From the NCBI GenBank assembly GCA_036491125.1, contig DASXCO010000159.1, forward strand, positions 1-47,473: 47,473 nt of DNA, read 5' to 3'. Shown one piece after another: positions 8,216-17,746 of this stretch. This DNA comes from Acidimicrobiales bacterium. GTDB taxonomy: Bacteria; Actinomycetota; Acidimicrobiia; Acidimicrobiales; AC-9. The notes under the pieces were generated by a model. It ran no database searches. It was not told the origin of the DNA and was given only the letters and a program-made list of their open reading frames with translations. Every line of letters starts with the position of its first letter. The stretch's first letter is position 1. The position numbers and the translations under genes are program-made.

Positions 8216-9283
8216 GTGGCCGTCGTGACCATGAAGCAGTTGCTAGAGGCCGGGGTGCACTTCGGCCACCAGACCCGGCGCTGGAACCCGAAGATGCGTC
8301 GTTTCATCTTCGGCGAGCGCAACGGCATCTACATCATCGACCTCAATCAGACGCTGAAGCGCATCGAGGTCGCCTATTCCTATGTCCGGGACCTCGTGGC
8401 CGGCGACGGGACGGTGTTGTTCGTCGGGACGAAGAAGCAGACCCAGGACGCCATCTCGTCGTACGCCAACGAGTGCGGGATGCCGTACATCAACGAGCGG
8501 TGGCTCGGCGGCATGCTCACCAACTTCGCCACCATCAGCGGGCGGGTGAAGAAGATGCAGGAGTACGAGCGCATGAAGGCGGCCGGTGATTTCGACGCCA
8601 TGCCGAAGAAGGAGGCCCTCATCCTCAGCCGGGAGCTCGACAAGCTCCAGCGCAACCTGGGCGGCATCCGCACCATGAGCCGGCTGCCCGACGCCATCTT
8701 CGTCATCGACACCAAGAAGGAGCACATCGCCGTCACCGAGGCGAACAAGCTCGGCCTGCCGATCCTCGCGGTCGTCGACACCAACTGCGACCCCGACATC
8801 ATCCAGTACGTCATCCCGGGCAACGACGACGCCATCAGGGCCGGCACCCTCATGTGCCGGATCGTGGCCGACGCCGTCAAGGAGGGCAGCTTCATCGCCT
8901 CTCGGGGCGGCGCGGCGGCCGCGGGCGGATCCCCTCCCGCGCCCGACCCGGCGGCGGAGGATCGGCGAGCCCGCGAGCAGGTGGAGGCGCGCCGCCAGGC
9001 CGCGGTGCAGCAACAGGAGCGCGAGGCCCGGCTGGCCGAGCAGGGTCGCAGCCGCTCCCGGAGCCCCGAGCCGGCCCCCAGCCCCGCGCCGGCCCCCGGC
9101 CCCGCGCCAGCGCCCAGCCCCGCGCCGGCCCCCAGCCCGGCGCCGGCAGCCAGCCCCGCCGACACCTCCCAGGCCAGCGCACCATCAGCGCCCGATGGAG
9201 CGGCGTCCGAGGCGCCGGCCCAGTCTCCAGCCCCCCAGTCCACAGCGACTCAGTCCGCCGGCACCCCGGCCCAGGAGCAGTAG
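8216..9283 (+). CDS. rpsB: 30S ribosomal protein S2, with a long Pro/Ala-rich tail
   Basis: Start GTG 8216 lies 6 bases after GGAAGGAG and gives the family N-terminus [20 protein letters not shown]; an earlier in-frame ATG at 8147 would add non-conserved residues. The 355-residue protein contains the S2 landmarks [33 protein letters not shown] and NCDP. S2 binds the 30S neck near the mRNA exit and recruits S1. The fold ends near residue 240. The last 115 residues are a charged helix-like segment (ERREQ-type, about 245-285) followed by tandem Pro-Ala/Ser repeats and a Gln/Thr/Ser-rich end, much longer than in textbook S2 (about 240-290 residues). tsf follows 2 bases later. Confidence 0.97.
   Translation: MAVVTMKQLLEAGVHFGHQTRRWNPKMRRFIFGERNGIYIIDLNQTLKRIEVAYSYVRDLVAGDGTVLFVGTKKQTQDAISSYANECGMPYINERWLGGMLTNFATISGRVKKMQEYERMKAAGDFDAMPKKEALILSRELDKLQRNLGGIRTMSRLPDAIFVIDTKKEHIAVTEANKLGLPILAVVDTNCDPDIIQYVIPGNDDAIRAGTLMCRIVADAVKEGSFIASRGGAAAAGGSPPAPDPAAEDRRAREQVEARRQAAVQQQEREARLAEQGRSRSRSPEPAPSPAPAPGPAPAPSPAPAPSPAPAASPADTSQASAPSAPDGAASEAPAQSPAPQSTATQSAGTPAQEQ
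9070..9162 (+). repeat. Degenerate tandem repeat coding the Pro/Ala tail of S2
   Basis: The stretch is built of imperfect units around GCGCCGGCCCCCAGCCCC and encodes a run of alternating PAP, SPA and GPA triplets. It lies inside rpsB and preserves the frame. Such repeats can change length by slippage. Confidence 0.8.
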
Positions 9284-9285
9284 CG

Positions 9286-10077
9286 ATGCCCGAATTCACA
9301 GCCAAGGACGTGCAAGCCCTCCGTCGGGCGACCGGCGCCGGCATGCTCGATGCCAGGCGCGCCCTGGAGGAGACCGACGGGGACGCCGAGAGAGCCAGGC
9401 GCTGGCTGCGGGAGCAGGGTCTGGCCAGCTCCGGCCGCCGGAGCGACCGTCCCAGCTCCCAGGGCGCCGTATCAGTGGTGGTCGACGGGCCTGGCGCGAT
9501 CGTCGAGCTGCGGTGCGAGACGGACTTCGTGGCCAAGTCGGCCGAGTTCGTGCGCCTGGTCGAGGAGCTCACCCAGGCAGTGGCGACCAAGGGTGAAGAG
9601 GCTGCGGGCGAGCGACAGGGCGACGTCGACGAGCTCAACGTGACGCTCAAGGAGAACATCAGCGTCGGCCGGGTCGTGCGCTTCCTCCCCGCAGAAGGGG
9701 CGATCCTGGACAGCTACCTCCACCTCCAGAACGGGAGGGGGGTCAATGCCGTCCTGGTGGAGATGGAGGGTGGCACGAAGGAGCTCGCCCACGAGGTCGC
9801 CGTCCACGTCGCCTTCGCCCGACCCACGTACCTGGCCCGCGAGGATGTCCCAGCGAGCGAGGTCGAGACCGAGCGCGCGACCATCGAGAGCATCAGCCGC
9901 AAGGAGGGAAAGCCCGAGGCGGCTCTGCCCAAGATCGTGGAGGGTCGGCTCACGGGCTGGTTCAAGGAGCGGTGCCTGCTGGAGCAGCCCTATGTACGGG
10001 ACGAGAAGCGCACGGTCGCCCAGCTGGTCGGCGAGGCGAGGGTGACCCGCTTCGCCCAGGTGGAGGTCGGGGCCTGA
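9286..10077 (+). CDS. tsf: Elongation factor Ts
   Basis: ATG 9286 follows AGGAG with 8-base spacing and gives 263 residues. The N-terminal UBA-like domain contains the family signature around VQALRRATGAGMLDARRALE. The core holds the motif TDFVAKSAEFVRLVEEL, equivalent to the EF-Tu-contacting TDFV-A sequence, and the C-terminal segment LLEQPYVRDEKRTVAQL is typical of EF-Ts. The protein exchanges GDP for GTP on EF-Tu. Between residues 45 and 62 there is a short Ser/Arg linker. Its stop codon is directly followed by the pyrH start, consistent with rpsB-tsf-pyrH-frr co-expression. Confidence 0.97.
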   Translation: MPEFTAKDVQALRRATGAGMLDARRALEETDGDAERARRWLREQGLASSGRRSDRPSSQGAVSVVVDGPGAIVELRCETDFVAKSAEFVRLVEELTQAVATKGEEAAGERQGDVDELNVTLKENISVGRVVRFLPAEGAILDSYLHLQNGRGVNAVLVEMEGGTKELAHEVAVHVAFARPTYLAREDVPASEVETERATIESISRKEGKPEAALPKIVEGRLTGWFKERCLLEQPYVRDEKRTVAQLVGEARVTRFAQVEVGA

Positions 10078-10824
10078 GTGCTCCACTCCCGCCAGCAGCC
10101 CGCCTCTCCGCGCTGGCGACGTGTGGTACTGAAGATCTCCGGGGAGGCGCTGGCCAGCTCGGCGTCCGACGAGACGATCGACGGCGTGGTCGTCGAGCGC
10201 ATCGCGACCGAGATCGCCGCCGCCCGCGCTGACCTCCAGGTCGAGCTGGCGGTGGTGGTCGGGGGCGGCAACATCTGGCGAGGGACAACCGGCGCCGGCA
10301 CGGGGATGGACCGCGCCACTTCCGACTACATGGGCATGCTGGCCACGGTGATCAACGCCCTGGCCCTCCAGGACGCCATCGAGCGACAGGGCCAACCGAC
10401 GAGGGTCCTCTCGGCCATCGAGATGGCCGAGGTCGCCGAGCCCTATATCCGCCGGCGGGCCATGCGGCACCTGGAGAAGGGACGGGTCGTCATCTTTGCG
10501 GCCGGGATGGGGAACCCGTACTTCACGACCGACACCCCGGCGGCCCTCAGGGCCGCCGAGATCGAGGCTGACGCCATACTCAAGGGCACCCACTCCGGCG
10601 TCGACGGCGTCTACAGCGCCGACCCCAAGGTCGACCAGGATGCCGTCCGCTTCGACCGGATCTCGTTCATGGACGTGATCTCTCGTGACCTCAAGATCAT
10701 GGATCTCACCGCCGTGACCTTCTGCAAGGACAACGGTCTGCCCATCCTCGTCTTCGACCTCATGAGCGAGGGAAACATCGGTCGCGCCCTTTCGGGGGAG
10801 CCGATCGGTACGCTTATCACGTGA
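10078..10824 (+). CDS. pyrH: Uridylate kinase (UMP kinase)
   Basis: This 248-residue protein of the amino-acid-kinase fold phosphorylates UMP to UDP. Visible landmarks are [12 protein letters not shown] (phosphate-binding Lys), [32 protein letters not shown], and [20 protein letters not shown] with [17 protein letters not shown]. The GTG start touches the tsf stop (TGAGTG); no separate ribosome site is obvious, so translational coupling is likely. The first 13 residues are a basic extension. The stop overlaps the frr start. Confidence 0.97.
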   Translation: MLHSRQQPASPRWRRVVLKISGEALASSASDETIDGVVVERIATEIAAARADLQVELAVVVGGGNIWRGTTGAGTGMDRATSDYMGMLATVINALALQDAIERQGQPTRVLSAIEMAEVAEPYIRRRAMRHLEKGRVVIFAAGMGNPYFTTDTPAALRAAEIEADAILKGTHSGVDGVYSADPKVDQDAVRFDRISFMDVISRDLKIMDLTAVTFCKDNGLPILVFDLMSEGNIGRALSGEPIGTLIT

Positions 10825-11393
10825 TGGACGATTCACTCGTCGGTGCCGCTCTGGACGAGGCCCGGGAGAAGATGGGCAAGGCGGTGGGCCACACGCAGAC
10901 CGAGTTCGGCGGCGTTCGCACCGGGCGGGCGACGCCGACGCTGGTGGAGAAGCTCAAGGTCGAGTACTACGGCTCCGAGGTCCCCCTTCAGCAGCTGGCG
11001 GGATTCAGCGTGCCCGACGCCCGACTGCTCGTCATCTCGCCCTACGACAAGGGCTCTCTCAAGGCCATCGAGAAGGCCATCCTCCACTCGGATCTCGGGA
11101 TCACCCCCTCGAGCGACGGGCAGGTGATCCGTCTGGCGTTCCCTCCGCTTACCGAGGAGCGGCGCAGAGATCTGGTCAAGGTCGTGCGCCACAAGGCCGA
11201 GGAGGGCAAGGTCGCGACCCGCAACCTGCGACGAGCGGTCCGCCACGAGTTGGAAGCGCTGGAGCATGATGGGGACATCTCCTCTGACGAACTCGACCGG
11301 GCCGAGAAGGAGCTCGAGAAGGTCACGCATCACTATGTGGCGGAGATCGACCGCGTTCTGCAGCACAAGGAGCAGGAGCTCCTCGACATCTGA
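10824..11393 (+). CDS. frr: Ribosome recycling factor
   Basis: The 189 residues match the family length. RRF domain I is formed by long helices, with VRTGRATPTLVEKLKVEYYGSEVPLQQLA near the start, the conserved ISPYDK and LRLAFPPLTEERR-type segment (here VIRLAFPPLTEERRRDLVK) in the middle, and a closing helix rich in Glu/Lys. With EF-G it splits the post-termination 70S ribosome. The ATG at 10824 overlaps the pyrH stop as TGATG; the GTG three bases earlier is possible but less likely. Confidence 0.97.
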   Translation: MDDSLVGAALDEAREKMGKAVGHTQTEFGGVRTGRATPTLVEKLKVEYYGSEVPLQQLAGFSVPDARLLVISPYDKGSLKAIEKAILHSDLGITPSSDGQVIRLAFPPLTEERRRDLVKVVRHKAEEGKVATRNLRRAVRHELEALEHDGDISSDELDRAEKELEKVTHHYVAEIDRVLQHKEQELLDI

Positions 11394-11459
11394 CCGTCTC
11401 GCGGCGGGACGTCGGAGCACTTCCGGCCCACGGGCCGGCCCGATGACAGGAGAGCCACC

Positions 11460-12650
11460 ATGGACCAGAGCGACGAGACACAGGGCCGAGCGGCGAGACC
11501 GGGTCCCGGCGACAGCATCCGTATCATCGGCGCCGAGGAAGCGGGCTCCGCGGCGGGTGTCGACCTCACCCAGCCGCTGTTGTCGACGGTGGACTCGGCC
11601 GATCGCGACTCCGGGGGTCAGGGGGAGAGACCGGGCGGGGGAGCCGAGGACGAGCTCAACGACTGGCCGAGCCCGCCGCCGCGAGACGACCGGGCGTTCG
11701 ATCTCAGCGATCTCGACGACCCCGAGGAAACAGGTCGCTTCAAGAGCCAGCCACCGCCGAAGGCGCCGCCCTCGAGGACGGGCCGGCAGACGCCCTCGAC
11801 GCCGGCGTCGCCCCGGAAGGATCATCCTCAGCGCGGCGATCTGACGACGCGGGTCCTGACCGGGCTGGGCATCGGGCTGGCCGCCATCATCCTGTTCAGG
11901 CTGGGCTCGCTCACGGCGCTGGTCCTTGTGGTGCTCGTCGTCACCGTGGCCGCGGCCGAGCTGTTCGGCGTCCTCCGCCGCGCCGGGTACCGTCCCGCCA
12001 CCCTGGTGGCGCTGGTGGCGACGGTCGGGATACTGATCGGCGCCTACATGAAGGGCGAGGCTGCCATCCCCCTTGTACTGGGCCTGGTGGTGGTGTTCAC
12101 CCTCCTCTGGTACCTCGTGGGCGTGGTGAGAGATCGGCCCACGGTCAACGTGGCAGTGACCTTCCTCGGCTTCATGTGGGTCGGGTTCCTCGGGTCGTTC
12201 GCCGCCCTCCTCCTGGACCCGAGAATGTTCCCCAACCGCCACGGCGTGGCGCTGCTCCTGGGCGCGGCGGTGACGACCGTCGCCTACGACGTGGGTAGCT
12301 TCCTCGTGGGTAAGAGGTTCGGCCGCCACCATCTCGCCCCCGCGATCAGCCCCAACAAGACCTGGGAGGGCTTGATCGGTGGCACCCTCGCCAGCGTGCT
12401 CGTGGGCGCCGTGGTCGTGAGCCAGATCAGCCCGTGGACAACGACGAGAGGCATCGCCCTGGGGCTGGTCGTGGCCGTGGCGGCGCCGCTGGGCGACCTG
12501 TGCGTGTCGTTGCTCAAGCGCGACATCGGGGTCAAGGACATGGGTTGGATCCTGCCCGGGCACGGCGGGGTGCTGGACCGGGTCGACGCGCTGCTCTTCG
12601 TCGTTCCCGCGACCTATTATCTGGTGCGCCTCATCAACTTCGGCGGGTAA
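11460..12650 (+). CDS. cdsA: Phosphatidate cytidylyltransferase
   Basis: The enzyme makes CDP-diacylglycerol from phosphatidate and CTP in the membrane. The 396 residues split into a charged, disordered N-terminal part (about 1-130, rich in Asp, Glu, Pro, Gly and Arg) and a membrane part of about eight helices. The CDS signature is clear near the C-terminus: S-L-L-K-R-D-I-G-V-K-D-M-G followed by P-G-H-G-G-V-L-D-R-V-D. The SPNKTWEG motif is also present. The ATG follows GACAGGAGA at good distance. The cytosolic N-terminal extension is long for bacteria but common in actinobacteria. The dxr start lies 7 bases downstream. Confidence 0.95.
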   Translation: MDQSDETQGRAARPGPGDSIRIIGAEEAGSAAGVDLTQPLLSTVDSADRDSGGQGERPGGGAEDELNDWPSPPPRDDRAFDLSDLDDPEETGRFKSQPPPKAPPSRTGRQTPSTPASPRKDHPQRGDLTTRVLTGLGIGLAAIILFRLGSLTALVLVVLVVTVAAAELFGVLRRAGYRPATLVALVATVGILIGAYMKGEAAIPLVLGLVVVFTLLWYLVGVVRDRPTVNVAVTFLGFMWVGFLGSFAALLLDPRMFPNRHGVALLLGAAVTTVAYDVGSFLVGKRFGRHHLAPAISPNKTWEGLIGGTLASVLVGAVVVSQISPWTTTRGIALGLVVAVAAPLGDLCVSLLKRDIGVKDMGWILPGHGGVLDRVDALLFVVPATYYLVRLINFGG

Positions 12651-12657
12651 CGACCGC

Positions 12658-13821
12658 ATGACCACCGTCAGCCTCGTCGGCTCAACGGGTTCTATCGGCA
12701 CCCAGGCGATCGACGTCGTCCACGCCGATCCGGGTGCCTTTGAGATCATCGCCCTGGGTGCCAACCGATCCGTCGACCAGCTCGCGGCCCAGGCCCGCCA
12801 GCTCCGGCCCCGGCAGGTCGCCGTCGCTGACGCGAGCCTGGAGCCCCGTCTGCGCGAGCTGGTTCCCTCGGGCATCGAGGTCCTGGCCGGACCGGAGTCG
12901 CTGCCTGCCATCGCCGCCGCCGCCGAGGTGGTGGTCAACGGGGTCGTGGGGTTCGCCGGGCTGCCGGTGACGCTCGCCGCCCTCGAGGCCGGTCGCCGCC
13001 TCGCCCTGGCCAACAAGGAGTCGCTCATCGCCGCCGCGCCCGTCGTCGAGCGGGCGCGGGTGACACCCGGGGCGGAGATCCTGCCCGTCGACTCCGAGCA
13101 CTGCGCCCTCCATCAGTGCCTGCGGGCCGGCTCGGGCGCGGTCAGCGAGCTCGCCCGCATCGTGCTGACCGCCAGTGGGGGACCGTTCCGCGGTCGCAAA
13201 CGGGCCGATCTGTCGGCCGTGACGCTCGAAGAGGCGCTGGCCCACCCGACGTGGAGCATGGGACCGAAGATCACCGTCGACTCGTCGACCCTCATGAACA
13301 AGGGCCTCGAGGTGATCGAGGCCCATGCGCTCTTTGGCGTCGAGTACGAACGCATCGAGGTGATCGTGCACCCGCAGTCGGTGGTGCACTCGATGGTGGA
13401 GTTCTGCGACGGGGCCACTGTCGCCCAGCTCTCACGGCCGGACATGCGCCTGCCGATCGGTTACGCCCTCCACTATCCGGCGCGACTCCGGCAGCCCTTC
13501 GGCGTGCTCGACTGGACCCGCCTCGACAAGCTCGACTTCGAGCCGCCTGATCTGGAGGCTTTCGCCTGCCTCGGGCTCGCCTACGAGGCCGGCCGGCTGG
13601 GAGGGGCGGCGCCGGCCTGGCTGAACGCCTCCAACGAGGTGGCGGTCTCGGCGTTCCTCGAGGGCAGCCTGCCCTGGCTCGGTATCGCCGAGGTGGTGCA
13701 GGACGCGCTGCATGCCTATTCGCCTGTGGAGCTGCATAACGTGGACGACGTGCTCGAGGTTGATCGAATGGCGCGCCGGGCCGCGGGTCTCGCCGTGCAG
13801 CGCAGGTGTCAGGCGGCGTGA
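12658..13821 (+). CDS. dxr: 1-deoxy-D-xylulose 5-phosphate reductoisomerase
   Basis: This is the second enzyme of the MEP isoprenoid pathway, converting DXP to MEP with NADPH and a divalent metal. The 387-residue protein has the NADPH motif VSLVGSTGSIGTQ at its start, LANKESLI, the metal-site motif PVDSEHCALHQCL (family PVDSEHxAIxQ), the loop LTASGGPFRG, and the conserved W-S-M-G-P-K-I-T-V-D-S-S-T-L-M-N-K-G-L-E block. It lies between cdsA and rseP as in many actinobacteria, and a second MEP gene, ispG, follows two genes later. The end overlaps the start of the M50 protease. Confidence 0.97.
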   Translation: MTTVSLVGSTGSIGTQAIDVVHADPGAFEIIALGANRSVDQLAAQARQLRPRQVAVADASLEPRLRELVPSGIEVLAGPESLPAIAAAAEVVVNGVVGFAGLPVTLAALEAGRRLALANKESLIAAAPVVERARVTPGAEILPVDSEHCALHQCLRAGSGAVSELARIVLTASGGPFRGRKRADLSAVTLEEALAHPTWSMGPKITVDSSTLMNKGLEVIEAHALFGVEYERIEVIVHPQSVVHSMVEFCDGATVAQLSRPDMRLPIGYALHYPARLRQPFGVLDWTRLDKLDFEPPDLEAFACLGLAYEAGRLGGAAPAWLNASNEVAVSAFLEGSLPWLGIAEVVQDALHAYSPVELHNVDDVLEVDRMARRAAGLAVQRRCQAA

Positions 13822-15236
13822 GCGACGACGGCCCCGATTCGCCATCCCCGGGACCGGGACCGCCGCCCACACCGCCTGGAGCGTCGGAAGCGTCGGAAGC
13901 GCCCCCGGGGTCGTCGCCCGGGGCGACTCCGACGGGGCGTCGACCTCCAGTGCCGTTGAACGACCCGGCCGAGCAGCGACGGGCGGCAGTGCGGCTGCTG
14001 CTCGTGGTGGGGGCGGGCGTGGCGGCGGCGGTCCTGACGGGCACGACGGGCACCCTCGTCGTGGTGCTGGCCATCGTGATCATGATCATGCTCCATGAGC
14101 TGGGCCATTTCGCCACCGCCAAGTGGGGCCACATGAAGGTGACCGAGTACTTCCTCGGGTTCGGCCCCCGCCTGTGGTCGATCCACCGGGGCGAGACGGA
14201 GTACGGGGTCAAGGCCATCCCCGCTGGTGGCTACGTGAAGATCCTCGGGATGAGCAACCTCGAGGAGGTCGACCCCGCCGACGAGCCCCGCACCTACCGC
14301 GAGCAACCCTTCGGGCGCCGGCTGTCGGTGGCCGTGGCGGGCTCGGCCGTCCACTTCATCCTGGCCTTTCTCATCCTGTGGGTGCTCTTCTCGTTCGTGG
14401 GCGTGCCCAGCGGCAACCAGGTCGCGGTCGGCGGCTTCTCGACGATCGAGGGAACTGCCAGCCCCGCCAAGCAGGCGGGCCTCCAGCCCGGCGACGTGTT
14501 CGTCTCCGTCGACGGCCGGGCTCTCTCCTCCTCCGACCAGCTGGTGTCCTACATCCAGTCTCACGCCGGCCAGCCCGTGACCGTGGTGGTCAAGCGCCGT
14601 GGTGACACGCAGACGATCAGGGTGACGCCGCTCGACGAGCGGACGGTCAAGGTGCAGGGCCAGCCGGCGCCGCCACCGTCCTCAACCCCGTATGGGATCA
14701 TCGGCGTCCAGCTGACGTCGCCGGTCGAGACGACCAACCCGATCGCCGCCGTGGGCCGGTCGACCGTCGACCTCGGCCGCTTCTCCTGGGACACGCTCGC
14801 TGCCCTCGGGAGCGTGTTCTCCCCCCACGGCATCAGCAACTACACCCACGAGGTGACCAGTCCGACGGGGAACACGGGGAATCAGAGCCAAGCGACGACG
14901 TCCAACAGCAACAGCCCCCGGTTCGAGTCCCCGATCGGGATCGTGCGGCTGGCGTCGGAGGCGTCACACGCCGGCCTGCGTGAAGTCCTCCTCCTGCTGT
15001 TCAGCATCAACGTGTTCGTGGGCCTGTTCAACCTGTTCCCTATGCTGCCCCTCGATGGCGGTCACGTCGCCATCGCCGTGTACGAGAAGGCCCGCTCGCG
15101 GCGCGGCCGCCGCTACCACGTGGACGTGGCCAAGCTGCTGCCCGCCACCTACCTGGTGTTCCTCGTCCTGGTCGTGCTCGGGGTGACCGCCATCTACATG
15201 GACGTCACCCATCCGCTTGCCAACCCCTTCCAGTGA
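13818..15236 (+). CDS. rseP: Site-2 membrane metalloprotease (M50, RseP/Rip-type)
   Basis: This intramembrane zinc protease cleaves anti-sigma factors and other single-span proteins. From GTG 13818, which overlaps the dxr stop as GTGA, it has 472 residues; GTG 13806 is an alternative adding four. The zinc motif HELGH is at 93-97 inside the first core helix, and the third ligand motif lies in LPLDGGH near the C-terminus (family NxxPxxxLDGG). One PDZ domain lies between (about 220-290: G-L-Q-P-G-D-V-F-V-S-V-D-G), followed by a Ser/Thr/Asn-rich insert. A Pro/Ser/Glu-rich tail of about 50 residues precedes the first helix. It sits between two MEP pathway genes, a typical actinobacterial order (compare Rip1 of mycobacteria). 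Confidence 0.95.
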   Translation: MSDDGPDSPSPGPGPPPTPPGASEASEAPPGSSPGATPTGRRPPVPLNDPAEQRRAAVRLLLVVGAGVAAAVLTGTTGTLVVVLAIVIMIMLHELGHFATAKWGHMKVTEYFLGFGPRLWSIHRGETEYGVKAIPAGGYVKILGMSNLEEVDPADEPRTYREQPFGRRLSVAVAGSAVHFILAFLILWVLFSFVGVPSGNQVAVGGFSTIEGTASPAKQAGLQPGDVFVSVDGRALSSSDQLVSYIQSHAGQPVTVVVKRRGDTQTIRVTPLDERTVKVQGQPAPPPSSTPYGIIGVQLTSPVETTNPIAAVGRSTVDLGRFSWDTLAALGSVFSPHGISNYTHEVTSPTGNTGNQSQATTSNSNSPRFESPIGIVRLASEASHAGLREVLLLLFSINVFVGLFNLFPMLPLDGGHVAIAVYEKARSRRGRRYHVDVAKLLPATYLVFLVLVVLGVTAIYMDVTHPLANPFQ

Positions 15237-15243
15237 GGATCCG

Positions 15244-16488
15244 ATGACCCGTCCCCCTGTCATCGCCGCCGCCCGCCGGCCCACCCGCAGGATCACCGTG
15301 GGTGACGTGGCCGTCGGAGGCGGCGCCCCCGTCAGCGTGCAGTCGATGACGATCACCAAGACCGCCGACGTGGAGGGCACGCTCTCGCAGATCTACGCCC
15401 TGGCCGGGGCCGGAGCCGACATCGTGCGCTGCACGTGCAACGAGGCCGAGGCGGCCGAGGGGTTGGCCCGCATCGTCCCCCGCTCGCCGGTGCCGATCGT
15501 GGCCGACGTCCACTTCCACTACGAGATGGCCATGGCGGCGCTCGAGGCGGGCGTCCAGTGCCTCCGGCTCAACCCCGGCAACCTCCGCAAGCCGGAGGAG
15601 ATCAAGCTCGTGGCCAACGAGGCCAAGGACCGGGGCGTGCCGATCCGCATCGGCGTGAACGCGGGGTCGCTGCACCCCCAGCTCTACAAGAAGCACGGCG
15701 GGGCCACGCCCGAGGCGTTGGTCGAGTCCGCCCTGATGGAGCTGGCGTACTTCGACGAGGTCGACTTCCACGACGTCAAGATCTCGGTCAAGGCGTCGAA
15801 CGTCCCGCTCATGATCGAGGCCTACCGTCAGCTAGCCGACACGGTCGACCATCCGCTGCACCTCGGCGTCACGGAGGCCGGACCCCCGCCGGCTGGCCTG
15901 CTGAAGGCCACCGCCGGCATCGCCACGCTCCTCGCCGAGGGGATCGGCGACACCATCAGGTACTCGCTCACTGCCGATCCGGTCGAGGAGGCTCGGGCCG
16001 GTCGTCAGCTGCTGGAGGCGCTCGGGCTCAGGGAGCGCAAGGGCCTGGACCTGATCGCCTGTCCGTCATGCGGGCGGGCCGAGATCGATGTGATCGGCGT
16101 GGCCAAGACCGCCCAGGAGGCACTGATGGGCCGCAACCTGCCCATCCAGGTGGCCGTCATGGGCTGCGTGGTCAACGGACCGGGCGAAGCCAGAGAGGCC
16201 GACCTCGGCATCGCCGCCGGCCGCCGCCGGGGACACCTGTTCATCAAGGGCAAGATCATCCGCGTGGTGCCCGAGGACGAGATGGTCGAGGCGCTCGTCG
16301 CCGAGGCCGAGCAGCTCGTGGCCCAGGGGATCGAAGCGCGGCTGGCGGCGGCCGACGCCGGAGCCGAGGCGGCGGCCGAGGCCGACCGCCGGGCTCTCGT
16401 GGACGACCGGGGCGACGACGTCAACCAGAGCGAGACGAAGGTGGACCTCATCCGTAAACAGCTCTCACACGACGAGGACGCGCACTAG
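15244..16488 (+). CDS. ispG: 4-hydroxy-3-methylbut-2-en-1-yl diphosphate synthase
   Basis: IspG reduces MEcPP to HMBPP with a [4Fe-4S] cluster, the penultimate MEP step. ATG 15244 follows GAGGAT with short spacing and gives 414 residues. The TIM-barrel half includes SVQSMT, IVADVHFHYEMA and CLRLNPGN. The cluster-binding half contains CPSCGR, MGCVVNGPGEA and a conserved Glu nearby, so all three cysteine ligands are present. A charged tail of about 40 residues (Ala/Glu/Asp-rich) extends beyond the usual end. The segment IVRCTCNEAEAAE carries two cysteines where many homologues have Val/Pro. Confidence 0.97.
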   Translation: MTRPPVIAAARRPTRRITVGDVAVGGGAPVSVQSMTITKTADVEGTLSQIYALAGAGADIVRCTCNEAEAAEGLARIVPRSPVPIVADVHFHYEMAMAALEAGVQCLRLNPGNLRKPEEIKLVANEAKDRGVPIRIGVNAGSLHPQLYKKHGGATPEALVESALMELAYFDEVDFHDVKISVKASNVPLMIEAYRQLADTVDHPLHLGVTEAGPPPAGLLKATAGIATLLAEGIGDTIRYSLTADPVEEARAGRQLLEALGLRERKGLDLIACPSCGRAEIDVIGVAKTAQEALMGRNLPIQVAVMGCVVNGPGEAREADLGIAAGRRRGHLFIKGKIIRVVPEDEMVEALVAEAEQLVAQGIEARLAAADAGAEAAAEADRRALVDDRGDDVNQSETKVDLIRKQLSHDEDAH

Positions 16489-16497
16489 ACAGGGGCG

Positions 16498-17724
16498 GTG
16501 GACTTCGACCTGCGTCCCGTGGCCCGGGAGGAGGTCCCCGGGTTCCTGCGGTGCTCGGAGGGGGCCTTCGGTGTCCAGGCGGACGACGAGGCAGTCGAGG
16601 TGGAGGCGGCTGCGGTCGAGGACGACCGCAGCCTGGCCGTGTTCGACGGCGACGACATGGTGGCCACTGCCGGCGCCTTCAGCTTCGAGCTGACGTTGCC
16701 GGGGCTCACCAGTGCTCGCGCAGCCGGTGTGTCGTACGTCGGCGTCCAACCGACGCATCGCCGGCTCGGGCTCCTGCGGGCGATGATGCGCCGTCAGCTC
16801 GACGACGTGCGCGATCGGGGCGAGGCCCTGGCCGTGCTCACCGCCAGCGAGGGCGGCATCTACGGTCGCTTCGGGTACGGACCGGCGACGTTCGTGGCCT
16901 CCTACGAGATCGACCGGCCGGCCGGGCTGGCCCGAGGGCCCCAAGGCACCATCCACCTGGTCTCGGGCGAGGTGGCGGCCGGCGCCTATCCGGCCGTGTA
17001 CGACGACGCCCGCCGCCGACAGCCGGGCGAGGTCGGCCGGTCGCAGCCGTGGTGGGACAGCTTCTTCTTCGACTACGAGGGCCGTCGTAGCGGTGCCGGA
17101 CCGCTCTTCCACGCCGTTCGTGCCGGTCCGGGAGGCGAGCTCGACGGCTACGTGTCCTACCGGTTCGACCGGAGGGCCGAGGGCGGGGATCTCGATCGGG
17201 CCACGGTGCGGGTGGAGGAGCTGTGCGCCACGAGCGGGACGGCCTACGTCGACCTGTGGGCGTTCGTGTGCGACATCGACCTCACCCGTGGCGCCCAGCT
17301 CAGCGGCCGCCCCCTCGACGAGCCCGTGCGCTGGTTGCTGCGGAACCCTCGCAGCCTCCGCCTCACCGCGATGCAGGACCACTTGTGGGTGCGCCTGGTC
17401 GACCTGGCCGCGTCGCTCGAGGCCCGGCGCTACCTGGTGGACGGCTCGCTCGTCCTCGAGGTCGACGATCCCTTCTGCCCTTGGAACGAGGGGACGTGGC
17501 GGCTGGAAGCGGGTCCGTCGGGAGCCGAGGCCCGGTCCGTCAGCGGGCAGGATGCCGACCTCTCGCTCGGCGCCCGCGAGCTGGGCTCCACCCTGCTCGG
17601 CGGGCTGGCGTTCTCCGAGCTGGTCCGGTCGGGCCGGGTGGTGGAGCGGGTGGCGGGGGCTGCAGCGAGGGCGGACGCCATGTTCGGTTGCGACCCGCCG
17701 CCATTCTGCGCGACCGAGTTCTGA
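16498..17724 (+). CDS. Eis-like GNAT N-acetyltransferase
   Basis: The 408-residue protein has the three-part layout of the Eis family: an N-terminal GNAT domain, a second degenerate GNAT-like domain, and a C-terminal SCP2-like region. The acetyl-CoA loop is visible as VGVQPTHRRLGLLRAMM (family V-x-P-x-x-R-x-x-G). The region YGRFGYGPAT follows, as in Eis. The chain ends in CATEF; in Eis the C-terminal Phe carboxylate takes part in catalysis. Eis enzymes acetylate amines of aminoglycosides or proteins; the true substrate here is unknown. It starts 9 bases after ispG, so it may share the transcript. A short hairpin (17733-17745) lies between it and the convergent proS. Confidence 0.85.
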   Translation: MDFDLRPVAREEVPGFLRCSEGAFGVQADDEAVEVEAAAVEDDRSLAVFDGDDMVATAGAFSFELTLPGLTSARAAGVSYVGVQPTHRRLGLLRAMMRRQLDDVRDRGEALAVLTASEGGIYGRFGYGPATFVASYEIDRPAGLARGPQGTIHLVSGEVAAGAYPAVYDDARRRQPGEVGRSQPWWDSFFFDYEGRRSGAGPLFHAVRAGPGGELDGYVSYRFDRRAEGGDLDRATVRVEELCATSGTAYVDLWAFVCDIDLTRGAQLSGRPLDEPVRWLLRNPRSLRLTAMQDHLWVRLVDLAASLEARRYLVDGSLVLEVDDPFCPWNEGTWRLEAGPSGAEARSVSGQDADLSLGARELGSTLLGGLAFSELVRSGRVVERVAGAAARADAMFGCDPPPFCATEF

Positions 17725-17746
17725 GCACGGACCGCCCGTCGGGCGC

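Noticed and set aside
9070-9162. Regular repeats that could suggest a CRISPR array
   Set aside because: Units are short, imperfect and without unique spacers, and they encode the Pro/Ala tail of S2 in frame.
10833-13028. Minus-strand open frame of 731 codons across frr, cdsA and dxr
   Set aside because: It spans three well-supported plus-strand genes and has only shadow composition.
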